From assembly GCA_963710275.1 (NCBI GenBank), contig CAVPZS010000002.1, positions 1-64,000 of the forward strand: a stretch of 64,000 nt of DNA. Direction: 5' to 3'. This DNA is from Rhodoblastus sp963710275 (GTDB taxonomy: Bacteria > Pseudomonadota > Alphaproteobacteria > Rhizobiales > Beijerinckiaceae). Shown here piece by piece: positions 63,601 through 64,000 of the stretch. Made by a program: the position numbers and the translations under genes. The notes under the pieces were generated by a model. That model had not been told where the DNA came from and made no database searches. It saw nothing but the letters and a program-made list of their open reading frames with translations. The number at the start of each line of letters is the position of its first letter. The stretch's first letter is position 1.

Positions 63601-64000
63601 TGTAAAACAGCGTGCAAAACTTTCCAGATTCCGGGGGTAAACAGCGTCCAATAGTTTCCACCCTGGTCCATGCGATCATCCGGTTTTTCCGCCGGAGTGT
63701 CTGGGGTGTTGTTGATGGATATGATTGCCGAGATCCGGCGCCGTCGTTTGGTCAGCAAGGAGAGCATCAGCTCGATTGCGCGTGACCTGAAGCTGTCCCG
63801 TCCCACCGTTCGCAAGCATTGCCGAACTCAATCCGAACCAGTCTATCGGCGCCGCAAGCAGCCCACGCCGATGCTGGGCGCGTTCCAGGAGACGCTGGAG
63901 AACTGGTTGCGGACCGAGCGGCTGCTTCCCAAAGCCCAGCGCCGCACCGCGCGTCGTTTGTTCGAGGGCTTGCAGGTCGAGGGCTACCGCGGCGCCTACG
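63601..64000 (+). mobile_element. Left end of an IS21-family element, truncated by window
   Basis: It starts with TGT and has two direct repeats, GTAAAACAGCGTGCAAAACT (63602 on) and GTAAACAGCGTCCAATAGTT (63637 on), each followed by TTCCA. Such repeats are the transposase-binding sites of IS21 ends. The transposase gene follows and runs off the window. Confidence 0.75.
63715..64000 (+). CDS. istA: IS21 transposase IstA, N-terminal part
   Basis: The first ~95 residues are present: MIAEIRRRRLVSKESISSIA, LSRPTVRKHCR (helix-turn-helix) and the basic RLLPKAQRRTARRLFEGL stretch are typical of IstA. The catalytic DDE core and istB would lie beyond the window. Confidence 0.88.
   Translation, partial: MDMIAEIRRRRLVSKESISSIARDLKLSRPTVRKHCRTQSEPVYRRRKQPTPMLGAFQETLENWLRTERLLPKAQRRTARRLFEGLQVEGYRGAY

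Overview
The window reads as a high-GC alphaproteobacterial chromosome segment, most likely order Hyphomicrobiales (Rhizobiales). The evidence is the gene order rpoZ-rsh-pdxJ-acpS-lepB-rnc-era-recO-parC, a single bifunctional Rsh enzyme, an MmcB-type repair protein, FixJ/LuxR regulators and typical IS66/IS110/IS1595/IS21 elements. I cannot name the genus from sequence alone.

Layout. (1) 1-12.8 kb is an accessory island. It holds a decayed IS66 copy with a UPF0149 passenger, an assembly-like homopolymer block, a complete IS66, two near-identical 1.76 kb IS110-family (IS1111-type) elements and an IS1595 transposase. Between and beside them lie low-GC genes of defence character: an AbiTii-domain protein, a HigBA-like toxin-antitoxin pair with a palindromic operator, a possible GIY-YIG-like protein, an orphan C-terminal fragment and a protein with a HEPN-like R-x5-H motif. 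(2) 12.8-21.5 kb has a broken partial copy of mmcB beside intact mmcB, palindromic intergenic repeats, small membrane or secreted proteins, an acyl-CoA synthetase, an XRE regulator, an ICMT-like methyltransferase, a carotenoid oxygenase and a 28-aa membrane peptide. (3) 21.8-36.9 kb is the conserved housekeeping block on the minus strand (parC, recO, era, rnc, lepB, acpS, pdxJ, rsh, rpoZ). It is interrupted by a receiver-only regulator and an AraC regulator and followed by NYN, family-5 UDG and SixA genes. (4) 37-43.8 kb has a glycosyltransferase-like protein, a secreted metzincin-ricin fusion and a sensory cluster (receiver, hybrid kinase, two LuxR-type regulators). (5) 44-55.6 kb is the rplKAJL-rpoBC operon. 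(6) 56-64 kb has a cupin, a YidB/OmpA fusion, a possible small RNA, a second accessory patch (short-repeat cluster, UDG-like protein, truncated OLD-like ATPase), Hsp20 and the left end of an IS21 element.

Quality warning. Genes that cannot be dispensable (rpoB, rpoC, rplA, rplK, rpoZ, parC, rsh) carry many single-base frame breaks, mostly one inserted base each and a few missing bases in C or G runs. Removing them restores normal family lengths (for example rplK 142 aa, rpoB about 1378 aa). I therefore treat these as sequencing or assembly errors and annotate whole genes across them. The same caution applies to less certain pseudogenes here. The T16-G15-A18 block at 1582-1630 looks like a further artefact at a junction.

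How the genes work together. The central block couples transcription (RpoB, RpoC, omega), ribosomal proteins L11/L1/L10/L7-12, ppGpp signalling and RNA/ribosome maturation (RNase III, Era), the usual growth-control core. The flanking accessory patches are IS-driven and hold the most novel material: candidate defence genes, the 3' noncoding region of the IS1111-type elements, and a set of spaced TTCTCA-N7-TGACTC repeats around a UDG-like gene.
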